This document shows positions 19,274 to 28,381 of a stretch of 64,000 bases of DNA, in pieces. The stretch lies in the NCBI GenBank assembly GCA_002937855.1, contig PTKS01000004.1:62001-126000 (forward strand). The letters run 5' to 3'. The notes beneath the pieces were generated by a model. The model made no database searches and was not told the origin of the DNA. It worked only from the letters and a program-made list of their open reading frames with translations. The DNA comes from Alphaproteobacteria bacterium MarineAlpha5_Bin12 (GTDB taxonomy: Bacteria; Pseudomonadota; Alphaproteobacteria; HIMB59; GCA-002718135). Position 1 is the stretch's first letter. Every line of letters begins with the position of its first letter. A program made the position numbers and the translations under genes.

Positions 19274-20367
19274 ATTGAAACTGTTTCTCCTATGCTCATT
19301 TTTAAAATTTGATTTTCGTTATAACCTAACTTTAAAGCTTCTTTTGAGAATCTTTCTGGAGGTTCCCATAGGTTTTCTGCTGATAATCTTATTGTTCCCC
19401 AGTGCATACCTAATATTTTTTTACTTTTTACATCTTTTGTTACTTTTATAGCTTCTTCTGGAGTGACATGTGAGGTTCTCATCATTTCTCTTGGTTCATA
19501 CGCACCAATAGGAACAATTGAAAGATCATATCCCCCGTCATTTATTCCTATTTCCTTAAAAACATCACCATAAGCAATATCTCCAGAAAAATAGATTTTT
19601 TTATCTTCTCCAGATATTGAATACCCACACCATAAAGTTTCATTTCTTTTCTGACCCAATCTTCTTGACCAATGAATAGCGGGAAGAGATTTAATTTTAA
19701 CATTATTTGTAACAACTTGATCATACCAATCTAATTCATCAATATATTGATAACCTTGATTCTGTAGAATTTTTTTTAATTTTAATGGAACAATTACTCT
19801 TATTTCTTTTTTTCGCGATATGCTTTTTAAAGTTTTGGTATCAAGATGGTCATAATGATTATGTGTAATTAATATAATATCTATATTTGGAAGATTCTTT
19901 ACATTTATACCTGGCCTCACAAATCTTTTCGGCCCAACTAAAGACGGTCCTGCATGTTCGCTAAGAAAAGGATCTGTTAATATTATTGTTCCATTAATTT
20001 TAATTAAAAAAGCAGCATGCCCTAACCATGTAATGGAAAAAGAATCTTTACTTTCTTTAAAATTTTTTATTGCCAATTCTTCAGAAATTAAATGTCCATC
20101 CGGTATGAAGTCTGGAATTTGTTTTTTTCCAAATATTCTTTTTTTTACAATTCCTTCATAAAAAAATTTAAAAAAATTTCCTTGTCGCCTAGCATTACTC
20201 CAATCCCTTACTGGACTGCCTGGTGGATTTCTAAATGTTCCGTCTTCTAGATGATGATAGGGAGCTTTTTCCATTGCTTGAATTATTTTGATATATTTAA
20301 ATGAAAATATAGCAAATAACAAAACAAATAATTTTTTTAATAAAGTTCTTCTATACAAGCTTTTCAT
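19270..20367 (-). CDS. MBL-fold metallo-hydrolase, NAPE-PLD/UlaG-like
   Basis: About 365 residues from the ATG at 20367. A basic N-terminus and one hydrophobic segment suggest an exported or membrane-anchored protein. The metallo-beta-lactamase signature THNHYDHLD is present, together with WLGHAAFLIKING, SGDIAYGD and MHWGTIRLS, resembling N-acylphosphatidylethanolamine phospholipase D-like hydrolases. The likely substrate is a lipid phosphodiester, but this is inference. Overlaps rmuC by four bases. Confidence 0.82.
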   Translation of the reverse strand: MKSLYRRTLLKKLFVLLFAIFSFKYIKIIQAMEKAPYHHLEDGTFRNPPGSPVRDWSNARRQGNFFKFFYEGIVKKRIFGKKQIPDFIPDGHLISEELAIKNFKESKDSFSITWLGHAAFLIKINGTIILTDPFLSEHAGPSLVGPKRFVRPGINVKNLPNIDIILITHNHYDHLDTKTLKSISRKKEIRVIVPLKLKKILQNQGYQYIDELDWYDQVVTNNVKIKSLPAIHWSRRLGQKRNETLWCGYSISGEDKKIYFSGDIAYGDVFKEIGINDGGYDLSIVPIGAYEPREMMRTSHVTPEEAIKVTKDVKSKKILGMHWGTIRLSAENLWEPPERFSKEALKLGYNENQILKMSIGETVSI

Positions 20368-20472
20368 AATAATAATATATATCAAAATTTAATTTAAATG
20401 GCATAATTTAATATTTATTAAATTGATTAACTACCTCAGTTATACTAGATTCAACCCAATTTATTTATTCAA

Positions 20473-21429
20473 ATGATTAATATAAACCTTATAAGAAAAG
20501 CAAAAAAAAATTTATCTGGATTGGTTGAAAAAACTCCTGTAATTAAATCGCACAGTTTAAGTGAAATAATAGATGGAAAGGTTTATTTGAAATTAGAATC
20601 TCTTCAAAAAACTGGTTCGTTCAAACTTCGCGGTTCTACAAATAAATTATTGAACTTATCAAATACTGAAAAAAAAAGAGGTGTTGTTGCAGTTTCAACA
20701 GGCAATCATGGTAAGGGAGTTGCTCTCGCCGCAAAAAATCTAGGTATTGAAGCAACCATTTTTATGTCAAAACTAGTACCTAAAGATAGGCTGAAGGCAA
20801 TAAAAAATCTTGGAGCTAAAGTAAAAATAATTGGAAATACTTCTGATGAAGCAGAGTTAGAAGCCAATCAATTTGTTAAAAAAACAAAAAAAATAATGGT
20901 CCATCCATTTGATGATCCTTTTGTAATAGCTGGCCAAGGAACAATTGGACTAGAAATGCTCGAACAATTTCCTAAACTTGATACTGTTGTAGTTCCAACT
21001 TCTGGAGGAGGATTAATAGGGGGAATAGCTCTTGCTATCAAAACTATTAGACCAAAAGTAAAAGTTATCGCAGTTTCTATGAAAGAAGGAGCTTCAATGT
21101 ATCAAAGTCTAAAAAAAGGCTATCCCGTGGATGCAAAAGAAAAAAAGACACTTGCTGATAGTCTAGGTGGAAGTATTGGAATAAATAATCACTATACCTT
21201 CAAAATAGTGCAAAAGTATGTGGATGATTTTATTGTAATAAATGAGAAACAAATAGCAAGTGGAATAAAATTCAATTTTGAAAACCATAAGTTAGTTACA
21301 GAAGGTGCAGCTGCTACAGGAATAGTAGTAATCAGAGATAAATTATCAAAACATTTAGGAAAAAATATTATGTGTCTTATTTGTGGTGCAAATATCAATT
21401 CACAAACTTACATCAAAACAATTAGATGA
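20473..21429 (+). CDS. eutB: Threonine-dehydratase-like hydroxyectoine utilization protein EutB
   Basis: 318-residue fold type II PLP enzyme. The PLP lysine is K51 in KTGSFKLRGS; the phosphate-binding glycine loop TSGGGLIGG is intact. Beyond generic threonine dehydratase it carries the EutB-type phrases MSKLVPKDRL, HPFDDPFVIAGQGTIG and TLADSLGGSIG. EutB is thought to dehydrate hydroxyectoine-derived intermediates. The next gene (eutC-like) overlaps by ATGA, and a doeA-like gene follows, which supports the ectoine/hydroxyectoine assignment over serine/threonine catabolism. Confidence 0.82.
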   Translation: MININLIRKAKKNLSGLVEKTPVIKSHSLSEIIDGKVYLKLESLQKTGSFKLRGSTNKLLNLSNTEKKRGVVAVSTGNHGKGVALAAKNLGIEATIFMSKLVPKDRLKAIKNLGAKVKIIGNTSDEAELEANQFVKKTKKIMVHPFDDPFVIAGQGTIGLEMLEQFPKLDTVVVPTSGGGLIGGIALAIKTIRPKVKVIAVSMKEGASMYQSLKKGYPVDAKEKKTLADSLGGSIGINNHYTFKIVQKYVDDFIVINEKQIASGIKFNFENHKLVTEGAAATGIVVIRDKLSKHLGKNIMCLICGANINSQTYIKTIR

Positions 21430-22406
21430 CTTTAATTTTAAAGCAGGAGGAATTAAAAAATTGTGTTTCTATTTCAGTTGAAGGAATAAAAGTTATAGAA
21501 GACGCATTTAAAAATCTCTCAGAAGGCAATGCTATAATGCCGCCTATAATGAGATTGGATATAGAAGAAAATAATGGTGAAGTAGATGTAAAGACTGCTT
21601 ATATTAAAGGATTAGACAGTTTTGCAATAAAAATGAGTCCAGGATTTTTTGATAATCCAAAAATTGGTTTACCTAGCACAGGAGGCCTTATGGTGTTGCT
21701 AAGTTCACAAACAGGGACACTTGAAGCTGTTCTTTTAGATAAAGGTTATTTAACTGATATCAGAACGGCTTTAGCTGGTGCAATTTCAGTGAAATATTTA
21801 GCAAAAAAAGAAATTTCTAGTGTCGGAATTATAGGAGCTGGAGCACAAGCAAAATTGCAGTTAGAGGCTTTAATGCTTGTAAGAAAACCGAGTGAGTTAA
21901 GAATTTGGTCAAGAGATTCTAATAAAACAAAAAATTATATTACAGAAGTAAATAAAAAATTTGACATAAAAATTTTAATGACAAAAAACCCTCAAGAAGT
22001 GACTGAAAACTCTGAAGTTGTGATTACTACTACCCCATCAACAACTCCTTTGATTAAATCTGAATGGTTACATCCAGGTTTGCACATAACAGCTATGGGA
22101 TCCGATGCGGAGCATAAAAATGAAATAGATCCTCAAATTATAAAAAAAGCTGATATGTACGTTTGTGATTCACAATCTCAAACTGCAATTCTTGGAGAAT
22201 TAAATCACGCAATAAAAACAGGCTTAATTGATAAAAATGTTAAATTTACAGAGATTGGAGACATCGTAAGTGGTTCAAAAAAAGGTAGAAAAAATGATCA
22301 AGAAATAACAATCTGTGATCTAACAGGAACCGGAATTCAAGATACAGCAATAGCTCGTTTGGCATTAAAAAAAGCAAAAAACAAAAATCTTGGTATTTCA
22401 ATTTAA
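21426..22406 (+). CDS. eutC: Ornithine cyclodeaminase family protein EutC
   Basis: 326 residues of the ornithine cyclodeaminase/mu-crystallin family: the Rossmann motif GIIGAGAQAKLQLEAL, the DIRTALAGAISVKYLA segment with the substrate arginine, and AMGSDAEHKNEIDP with the catalytic-type aspartate. In hydroxyectoine clusters this protein (EutC) works downstream of EutB in converting hydroxyectoine breakdown products toward the ectoine branch. ATGA overlap with eutB. Confidence 0.8.
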   Translation: MTLILKQEELKNCVSISVEGIKVIEDAFKNLSEGNAIMPPIMRLDIEENNGEVDVKTAYIKGLDSFAIKMSPGFFDNPKIGLPSTGGLMVLLSSQTGTLEAVLLDKGYLTDIRTALAGAISVKYLAKKEISSVGIIGAGAQAKLQLEALMLVRKPSELRIWSRDSNKTKNYITEVNKKFDIKILMTKNPQEVTENSEVVITTTPSTTPLIKSEWLHPGLHITAMGSDAEHKNEIDPQIIKKADMYVCDSQSQTAILGELNHAIKTGLIDKNVKFTEIGDIVSGSKKGRKNDQEITICDLTGTGIQDTAIARLALKKAKNKNLGISI

Positions 22407-22412
22407 ATTAAC

Positions 22413-23591
22413 ATGAATATAGATCTTAGAAAAAATCAGCGCGGCTTTAAAGATAACGAATATTCATCAAGAATAGAAAAAGCACATAGGAAAATGTCTA
22501 TTGAAAACCTTGATGTATTGTTAATAACAACACCTCATAATTTTAGATATTTTAGTGGTTTTGACTCTTATTTTTGGGAAAGTCCTACTAGACCATGGTT
22601 TTTATTAATCCCACTTAATAAAGAGCCGATTGCAGTGATTCCTAGTATTGGAATTAGTGCATTAAAAAAAACCTGTATCAAGAATATCCAATTTTGGCAA
22701 TCACCTAATCCTGATGATGAAGGGGTTACAAAACTAGCAAGTGTAATAAATCAGTTAAACAACAAGTTTGGAAAAATTGGAATTGAAATGGGTAAAGAAA
22801 GTACCCTAAGAATGCCCCTAAAAGATTATTTTAATTTACAAAAAAAGATAAAAGGATTTTCTTTAGTAGATGGTTCAAAATTACTTTGGGAATTAAGGTT
22901 AATAAAATCAGAAGAAGAAATAAACAAAATAAAATTTATCTGTAATATTGCTAGTGAAGCTTATGAAAATATTCCGAAAGTAACGCATATTGATGAAACA
23001 GAAAGAACAATTTGTAACAAATTAAAAATCGACTTAATTAATAGAGGTGCCGATCATGTAATTTTTATGTCCTGTGCATCTGGAGAAGTAGGTTTTGATC
23101 AAATAATATATGATCCTACTAACAAAACTTTAGGAAAAGGCAAGATACTTTTTATTGATACTGGTTCAACTTTTGATGGCTATTTTTGTGATTTTGACAG
23201 AAATTTTGCTTTTGGCACAATCAATGAAAATGTTAAAAAAGCTTATGAAGTCACTTGGAAGGCATTAACAAAAGGTATTGAGGAAGCCAAACCTGGAAAG
23301 AAGTGCAGTGATATATATAAATCTATGAACAAACTATTAGTCGAAGCTGGATCAGCTGGAAACGGTGTAGGGAGAATGGGTCATGGTTTTGGTTTGCAAT
23401 TAACTGAACCCCCATCTATTATGGCTGACGACAATACCATATTAGAAAAAGGAATGACACTTGCAATTGAACCAGTATATGAATTTGAATCAGGTAATAT
23501 TCTTGTTCAAGAAGAAGACATTGTTATTACTGAAACTGGAAATGAAATTATTACCAAAAGATCTCCAAAAGAAATACCGATAATAAGATGA
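22413..23591 (+). CDS. doeA: M24-type ectoine hydrolase DoeA-like
   Basis: 392 residues with a creatinase N-domain (PHNFRYFSGFDSYFW) and a pita-bread C-domain. The metal site shows DTGSTFDGYFCDFDR, MGHGFGLQLTEPPS, and EPVYEFE/EEDIVITE. The MGHG-LTE-PS order and the ending SPKEIPIIR closely resemble DoeA/EutD, which opens the ectoine ring to N-acetyl-2,4-diaminobutyrate. Six-base gap after eutC; its stop overlaps the next start (ATGA). Confidence 0.8.
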   Translation: MNIDLRKNQRGFKDNEYSSRIEKAHRKMSIENLDVLLITTPHNFRYFSGFDSYFWESPTRPWFLLIPLNKEPIAVIPSIGISALKKTCIKNIQFWQSPNPDDEGVTKLASVINQLNNKFGKIGIEMGKESTLRMPLKDYFNLQKKIKGFSLVDGSKLLWELRLIKSEEEINKIKFICNIASEAYENIPKVTHIDETERTICNKLKIDLINRGADHVIFMSCASGEVGFDQIIYDPTNKTLGKGKILFIDTGSTFDGYFCDFDRNFAFGTINENVKKAYEVTWKALTKGIEEAKPGKKCSDIYKSMNKLLVEAGSAGNGVGRMGHGFGLQLTEPPSIMADDNTILEKGMTLAIEPVYEFESGNILVQEEDIVITETGNEIITKRSPKEIPIIR

Positions 23592-24730
23592 ATGAAGAAC
23601 TAATAAAAGAAACACAAAAACTGGTAACGTTCGAAAGCTATCCTGGGAAAGAGAAAGAAGTATCAGATTACGTTGAAATATTGATGAAAAAGCTTGGTTT
23701 TAGAGATGTCTTTAGGGATGAATATGGAAGTGTTTTTGGATTCATTGGTCCAAAAAAAGATACAACATCGATACTTTTTGATTCTCATACTGATGTTATG
23801 CCTGTCAGAGGTAATTGGATTCATCCACCATTTGGAGGACAGATAAGTGATGGTAAATTATATGGACGGGGATCAACTGATATGAAAGGGTCACTATGTT
23901 CATCAATTTTTGCAGCTACAGATGCGCAAAAAAACAACAGTCTAAAAAAACAGTATGTTGTTAGCGCTTCTGTTCTAGAAGAAGAGATTGAAGGTATTGC
24001 ACTTGGAAAAGTAATGGATCGAGTAAAACCTGAAAATGTTGTCATTTGTGAACCGTCAAAATTAAAAATAAAACTTGGACATAAAGGTAGGGTTGAATTC
24101 TTGCTTAATGTTAATGGCAAAACTTTCCATTCAGCTTTTCCAAATAAGGGAGTGAATACAATTCATTTAGCTGGCAAGGCAATTTCGGCATTAGAGAATA
24201 TGAAATTTACGAACTCTCATGAAATGGGTGAAGGGGTTCTGACACCAACGGGCGTAGTTACAAATTCTAACACGAGTATGGCTCCATCAGAAACAGTCAT
24301 AAGATTTGATAGAAGAACTGTTCCAGGGGATACAGACGAACTTGTTGAAAAAGAGATTATGGATATAGTAAATAAAATAGATCCAAATGCGTTTTCACTG
24401 AAAATAGAAAAATCAAAAACTATTACCTACACTGGAGAAGAAATAATTTGTAAAAAGACCTTTCAACCGTGGACTTTAGATAAAAACCACAAACTTACAA
24501 AGTCACTAATAGAAGCGGTGAAAAAAAATAATATTGAAATAGAAATGGGATATTGGGGATTTTGTACTAATGGTGTTGAGTCAATGGGTAATAGGCAAGT
24601 TAACACCATAGGTTTTGGACCAGGAAATGAAGAATTAGCACATACTACCAATGAGTATGTGGAATTAGAACACCTGAATAAAGCATATGAAGTGTATAAA
24701 GACTTGATATTAATTGAAGATAATAATTAA
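23588..24730 (+). CDS. M20 family metallo-deacylase in the hydroxyectoine cluster
   Basis: 380 residues of the ArgE/DapE/CPG2 family. Zinc ligands are visible in order: DSHTDVMPV, GRGSTDMKGS (shared aspartate), VLEEEIEG (catalytic glutamate pair), and a C-terminal histidine in AHTTNEYVE. Similar to YgeY-type M20 hydrolases. It is translationally coupled to doeA. In known clusters the following step (N-acetyl-diaminobutyrate deacetylation) is done by DoeB/EutE of the AstE-like M14 family, so this M20 enzyme may substitute for it. That role is inference. Confidence 0.78.
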   Translation: MNEELIKETQKLVTFESYPGKEKEVSDYVEILMKKLGFRDVFRDEYGSVFGFIGPKKDTTSILFDSHTDVMPVRGNWIHPPFGGQISDGKLYGRGSTDMKGSLCSSIFAATDAQKNNSLKKQYVVSASVLEEEIEGIALGKVMDRVKPENVVICEPSKLKIKLGHKGRVEFLLNVNGKTFHSAFPNKGVNTIHLAGKAISALENMKFTNSHEMGEGVLTPTGVVTNSNTSMAPSETVIRFDRRTVPGDTDELVEKEIMDIVNKIDPNAFSLKIEKSKTITYTGEEIICKKTFQPWTLDKNHKLTKSLIEAVKKNNIEIEMGYWGFCTNGVESMGNRQVNTIGFGPGNEELAHTTNEYVELEHLNKAYEVYKDLILIEDNN

Positions 24731-24896
24731 TAATCAAATTAAAAATAGAATCTGTAAAAAATCATCAAAATCAAAAATTAGAATAATTACAATTAACTTC
24801 ATAAGTATATAATATTATTATTTATTTTTAATATTTATTTAATATTTATTATTTTTTGCTAAATGATCTCATAAAAAAATAAAAAAAAGAGGTAAA

Positions 24897-26267
24897 ATGC
24901 TTAAAAATTTAATTATTATTATCTTAGGAATATTTTTCTTTAATTTCCAAGTAATGGCTGATGGTCATAAAATTTATGGACCATTTCCTATTACGTTAAA
25001 GGATTATTCAGGAGACAAGACTAACTCTGTAAAATATACTGGCCAAATGGCAAGACATGTCTTGCACGATAGCTTAAAAGCTCTAGTTAAAACTGGGGAT
25101 GTAAGCAAAATGATGGCTTACTTTAATGGGGATGATGGTTTAGAAATTGTAGCACCAAAATCTAAAGATGACTTTAAAGTAAAGCAATCTATGGTTGCTG
25201 AGATAGGAAGCGGAAATTTATCAGGTAAAACTTATAAAGGTGCAGTTGCAGGCTGGGGTAATTTAACTGGAAAAGAAGTTCTGGAACATATGATCACAAA
25301 AGCAGGAGAAATAGATGGAGGGTTTGATCCAAATACTGGATTTGATTACACTCAACTAATTTCAAAGTTTGCAATGGGTGCCGTATTCTATAACCAAGCA
25401 GCAAATAACTATTTGGGTAAAAAAATGGAAATAGGTCAAAAACCTAACAATAAACCATATAAAGAAGGTGCATACTACACTGGAAAAGAGCATAGTTGGG
25501 ATGAGGCATTTGGATATTGGGGATCTGCTGCCCATGCACTTACATTAACTGCAGAACAAAATTATAATGTAGCTAAAAAGAAAGATATGGCATCAGCTGA
25601 CTATAATGGAGATGGTGTGGTTGATCTTTATTCAGAATATACATTTGCACACGCATATTATGCTTCAAGTTATGATAAAGGTGGAAAAACAAATTATCTT
25701 TCAACTGTAAATCAAGCTTTTATTGATGGTAGAAAAATAATTGCAGATGCAAATGGAAGAAATTTAAATTTCAATGAAAGAACTGATTTGCTTGCTCAAA
25801 GAGATATTATTACAGAAAATTGGCAAAAAGTAATTGCTGAGTCTGTGTTTAAATATGCTGGTTCAACGTATAAAGATATTGTAAAACTTGAGACAATTAT
25901 AGAGTCAAATGGTGATACTAAAGAAGCTTTTAGAACTTATGCAAAACATTGGGGAGAGCTAAAAGGATTTGCTTTGGCTCTTCAATGTGGACCAGAAAAT
26001 CTAGGCGAGACTGCAGTAAAGCTTAATAGAATGATGGGATTAGGTCCAGTGCTTTTAAATTCTTCTCAAGTAGTGGGTATAGACTCAAATGGTAACTTTA
26101 TTAAAGATCAGGCTCAAGAATGGGGTGAATTCAAGCTTCATATGCTAAAAATTCAGAAACTTATGATAGATGAATTTGGCGTTACTGCAAGATCTAAAGA
26201 TCAGTTAGCTGAAATGTCAGCCCTTGCAGATTCTATGGGAAGTTCTGATTCGGCTGAGAACGATTAA
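24897..26267 (+). CDS. DUF4856 family secreted protein
   Basis: 456 residues starting with a clear signal peptide (LKNLIIIILGIFFFNFQVMA, cleavage near residue 21). The mature part begins with the DUF4856-type phrase FPITLKDYSGD and contains helical, alanine-rich segments recalling imelysin-like iron-regulated proteins. Residues 235-247 form an EF-hand/dockerin-like acidic loop (DYNGDGVVDLYSE). An AGAGGTAAA ribosome site precedes the ATG. It lies just upstream of a membrane hydroxylase and a ferric ABC importer, so a periplasmic or outer-membrane role in metal handling is plausible. Function is not established. Confidence 0.68.
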   Translation: MLKNLIIIILGIFFFNFQVMADGHKIYGPFPITLKDYSGDKTNSVKYTGQMARHVLHDSLKALVKTGDVSKMMAYFNGDDGLEIVAPKSKDDFKVKQSMVAEIGSGNLSGKTYKGAVAGWGNLTGKEVLEHMITKAGEIDGGFDPNTGFDYTQLISKFAMGAVFYNQAANNYLGKKMEIGQKPNNKPYKEGAYYTGKEHSWDEAFGYWGSAAHALTLTAEQNYNVAKKKDMASADYNGDGVVDLYSEYTFAHAYYASSYDKGGKTNYLSTVNQAFIDGRKIIADANGRNLNFNERTDLLAQRDIITENWQKVIAESVFKYAGSTYKDIVKLETIIESNGDTKEAFRTYAKHWGELKGFALALQCGPENLGETAVKLNRMMGLGPVLLNSSQVVGIDSNGNFIKDQAQEWGEFKLHMLKIQKLMIDEFGVTARSKDQLAEMSALADSMGSSDSAEND

Positions 26268-26285
26268 TTATATCTATTAAAAAAA

Positions 26286-26336
26286 ATGCGCGGTATGTTT
26301 TGAATTTAGTTAAATTATGAGAAACAGATCGCGCAT
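26286..26336. other. 51-nt interrupted inverted repeat (long hairpin)
   Basis: ATGCGCG at 26286-26292 pairs perfectly with CGCGCAT at 26330-26336. Inside, GTTT (26297-26300) pairs with AAAC (26322-26325) and AATTTA (26303-26308) with TAAATT (26311-26316), giving one long stem with small internal loops. On the + strand the stem is followed by AAAATAAAA, so it is not a + strand intrinsic terminator. On the - strand it is followed by eight T (complement of 26279-26286). It sits in the 77-base gap between DUF4856 and the hydroxylase gene. It could be a structured leader, an mRNA processing/stability element, or a terminator of antisense transcription. Confidence 0.6.
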
Positions 26337-26344
26337 AAAATAAA

Positions 26345-27355
26345 ATGGAATTATTATTAGATTATATTTCAAATATTGGAAATCAATTTATTGATCCAAA
26401 AAAAAGAGTTTTTATATTTTATATTATTTGTTCATTTATTATAGCTTTACTATGGTTTATTTTTAATAAAAAATTAACTTTTAAAAAAGCATTTGTAAAA
26501 ATTTTAGATAGAAAAATTTTTTTTTCAAAATCCGCTAAATCTGATTATAAAGTTTTTTTAATAAACCAATTCATTATGATGTTAGTATCACCATTGTTAA
26601 TAACTCAATTGACAATTGCTACTGCGTTATACTTTTATTTTCATTCCTTAGATTGGTTGAATGTAGGGGTATTAAATACAATTCCAGCAATTTATGTGAT
26701 TACATTTTTTACAATTTTTCATTTTATTCTTGATGATTTTAGTAAATTTATAATTCACAGATGGATGCATAAATGGTCAATTTTATGGTCATTACATAAA
26801 GTTCACCACTCAGCGACCGTTCTAACACCTATGACTGTTTTTAGAACCCATCCATTAGAAGGAATAATTTTTTCATTACGGAGCTCATTTACTCAAGCTA
26901 TTAGCATTTCTTCTTTTGTGTTTCTTTTTGGAAATGTTGTTAGTTTATATACAATTTTAGGAGTAAATATTTTCGTTTTTTTATTTAATTTATTTGGATC
27001 TAACCTAAGACATTCTCACATAGGTATTAGGTATTGGCGATGGTTAGAATATATATTTATATCACCTGCGCAACATCAGCTTCATCATTCAATTTCAGTA
27101 AAACATTATGACAAAAACTTTGGAGCTGCATTTGCAGTCTGGGATTGGTTATTTGGATCTCTGCATCATTCTGTGGATTTTGATGAAATCAGATTAGGGA
27201 TTAAATCTGATAAAAGTGAAGATATCCATAATTTGAAGAAATTATATTTTCAACCTATTAAAGAAATAAATAAAATTATAATTAACATCTTCAAAAAAAT
27301 AAAAATTAAATCTATTAATTTTTTAATTAAAGGGAAATATATAAATGATATTTAA
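26345..27355 (+). CDS. Membrane sterol desaturase / fatty acid hydroxylase superfamily protein
   Basis: 336 residues with four or five membrane segments and the di-iron histidine boxes of the superfamily: HRWMH, HKVHH, RHSHIG and HQLHH. These enzymes hydroxylate or desaturate fatty acids, sterols or carotenoids with oxygen and electrons from an unknown donor. The gene overlaps the downstream ferric-binding protein gene by 11 bases, so it is probably in the same transcript as the importer. The iron dependence of the enzyme fits the location, but its lipid substrate is unknown. Confidence 0.86.
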   Translation: MELLLDYISNIGNQFIDPKKRVFIFYIICSFIIALLWFIFNKKLTFKKAFVKILDRKIFFSKSAKSDYKVFLINQFIMMLVSPLLITQLTIATALYFYFHSLDWLNVGVLNTIPAIYVITFFTIFHFILDDFSKFIIHRWMHKWSILWSLHKVHHSATVLTPMTVFRTHPLEGIIFSLRSSFTQAISISSFVFLFGNVVSLYTILGVNIFVFLFNLFGSNLRHSHIGIRYWRWLEYIFISPAQHQLHHSISVKHYDKNFGAAFAVWDWLFGSLHHSVDFDEIRLGIKSDKSEDIHNLKKLYFQPIKEINKIIINIFKKIKIKSINFLIKGKYINDI

Positions 27356-28364
27356 AAAGTTAAATTCTTTTATTTTTTTAATTGTTATATTTTTCCATAC
27401 TGAAATCTATGCTAAAGAAATAAATATATATTCTCATCGTCAACCATTTTTAATCAATCCTTTTCTCGAAATTTTTACTAATGAAACAGGTATAAAAACT
27501 AATGTTATATATTCGAAAAAAGGATTAGTCCAACGTCTACAGTCAGAAGGTGAAAACAGTCCTGCAGACGTAATTTTAACTGTAGATATTGGAAGACTTT
27601 ATATTTACGAAGATAAAAATCTTTTAGCTAAAATAGATTCTAATATTTTAGAAAAAAATGTACCTTCTCATCTTAAAAGTTCAAATAATACATGGTTCGC
27701 TCTGTCAAAAAGATCGAGAGTAATAGTGGTTGATAAAGACAGAGTAAATAAAGATGAAATTTTAAGAATTGAGGATCTTGCTGATCCAAAGTGGAAGGGT
27801 AGAATATGTTCAAGACCAGGAAGTCATGTTTATAACCGTGCATTAATGGCATCGATAATTGCTGAGCATGGTGAGGTTGAAGCTGAAAAATGGGCAAATG
27901 GTCTTGTAAAAAATTTAGCAAGAAGACCTCAAGGAAATGATAGAGCTCAAGTCAAATCAATTTACGAGGGTGAATGTGACATCGCAATAATAAATAATTA
28001 TTATTTTGGAAAATTAAAATATTCAGAAGATCCAAAACAAAGAGAATGGATTAAAAATCTTTTATTAATTTTTCCAAACCAAGGTATTAACGATAGAGGC
28101 GCTCATATCAATATATCTGGAGGTGGTGTAGCAAAATATTCAAAAAATAAAGAATCAGCAATTGCCTTATTAGAATTTTTAACCAGCCCTGATGCACAAA
28201 AATTATATGGAGAAATTAATTTTGAATATCCTGTAAATTCTAGGGTTTCTTCTACAAAAGAACTAATTAGCTGGGGAGAATTTAAAGAAGATAGATTACC
28301 AATAATAAAAATAGCTGAACTTGCTCCCAATGCTCAAAAAATCATTGATAGAGTTGGTTGGTAG
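27345..28364 (+). CDS. fbpA: Ferric iron ABC transporter, periplasmic binding protein
   Basis: 339 residues with a signal peptide (about residues 1-23) followed by KEINIYSHRQPF, the FbpA/FutA/IdiA start. NNYYFG carries the paired tyrosines used to bind Fe(III), and the domain ends with a C-terminal lobe containing LLEFLTSPDAQKLYGE. It captures ferric iron in the periplasm and hands it to the adjacent permease. First of three genes of a complete importer; overlaps the hydroxylase gene upstream and the permease downstream. Confidence 0.92.
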   Translation: MIFKKLNSFIFLIVIFFHTEIYAKEINIYSHRQPFLINPFLEIFTNETGIKTNVIYSKKGLVQRLQSEGENSPADVILTVDIGRLYIYEDKNLLAKIDSNILEKNVPSHLKSSNNTWFALSKRSRVIVVDKDRVNKDEILRIEDLADPKWKGRICSRPGSHVYNRALMASIIAEHGEVEAEKWANGLVKNLARRPQGNDRAQVKSIYEGECDIAIINNYYFGKLKYSEDPKQREWIKNLLLIFPNQGINDRGAHINISGGGVAKYSKNKESAIALLEFLTSPDAQKLYGEINFEYPVNSRVSSTKELISWGEFKEDRLPIIKIAELAPNAQKIIDRVGW

Positions 28365-28381
28365 TCTATAAGAGAATAATC

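Noticed and set aside
24731..24896. Fur box upstream of the DUF4856 gene
   Set aside because: The gap is runs of A and T; no convincing match to the GATAATGATAATCATTATC type consensus beyond base composition.
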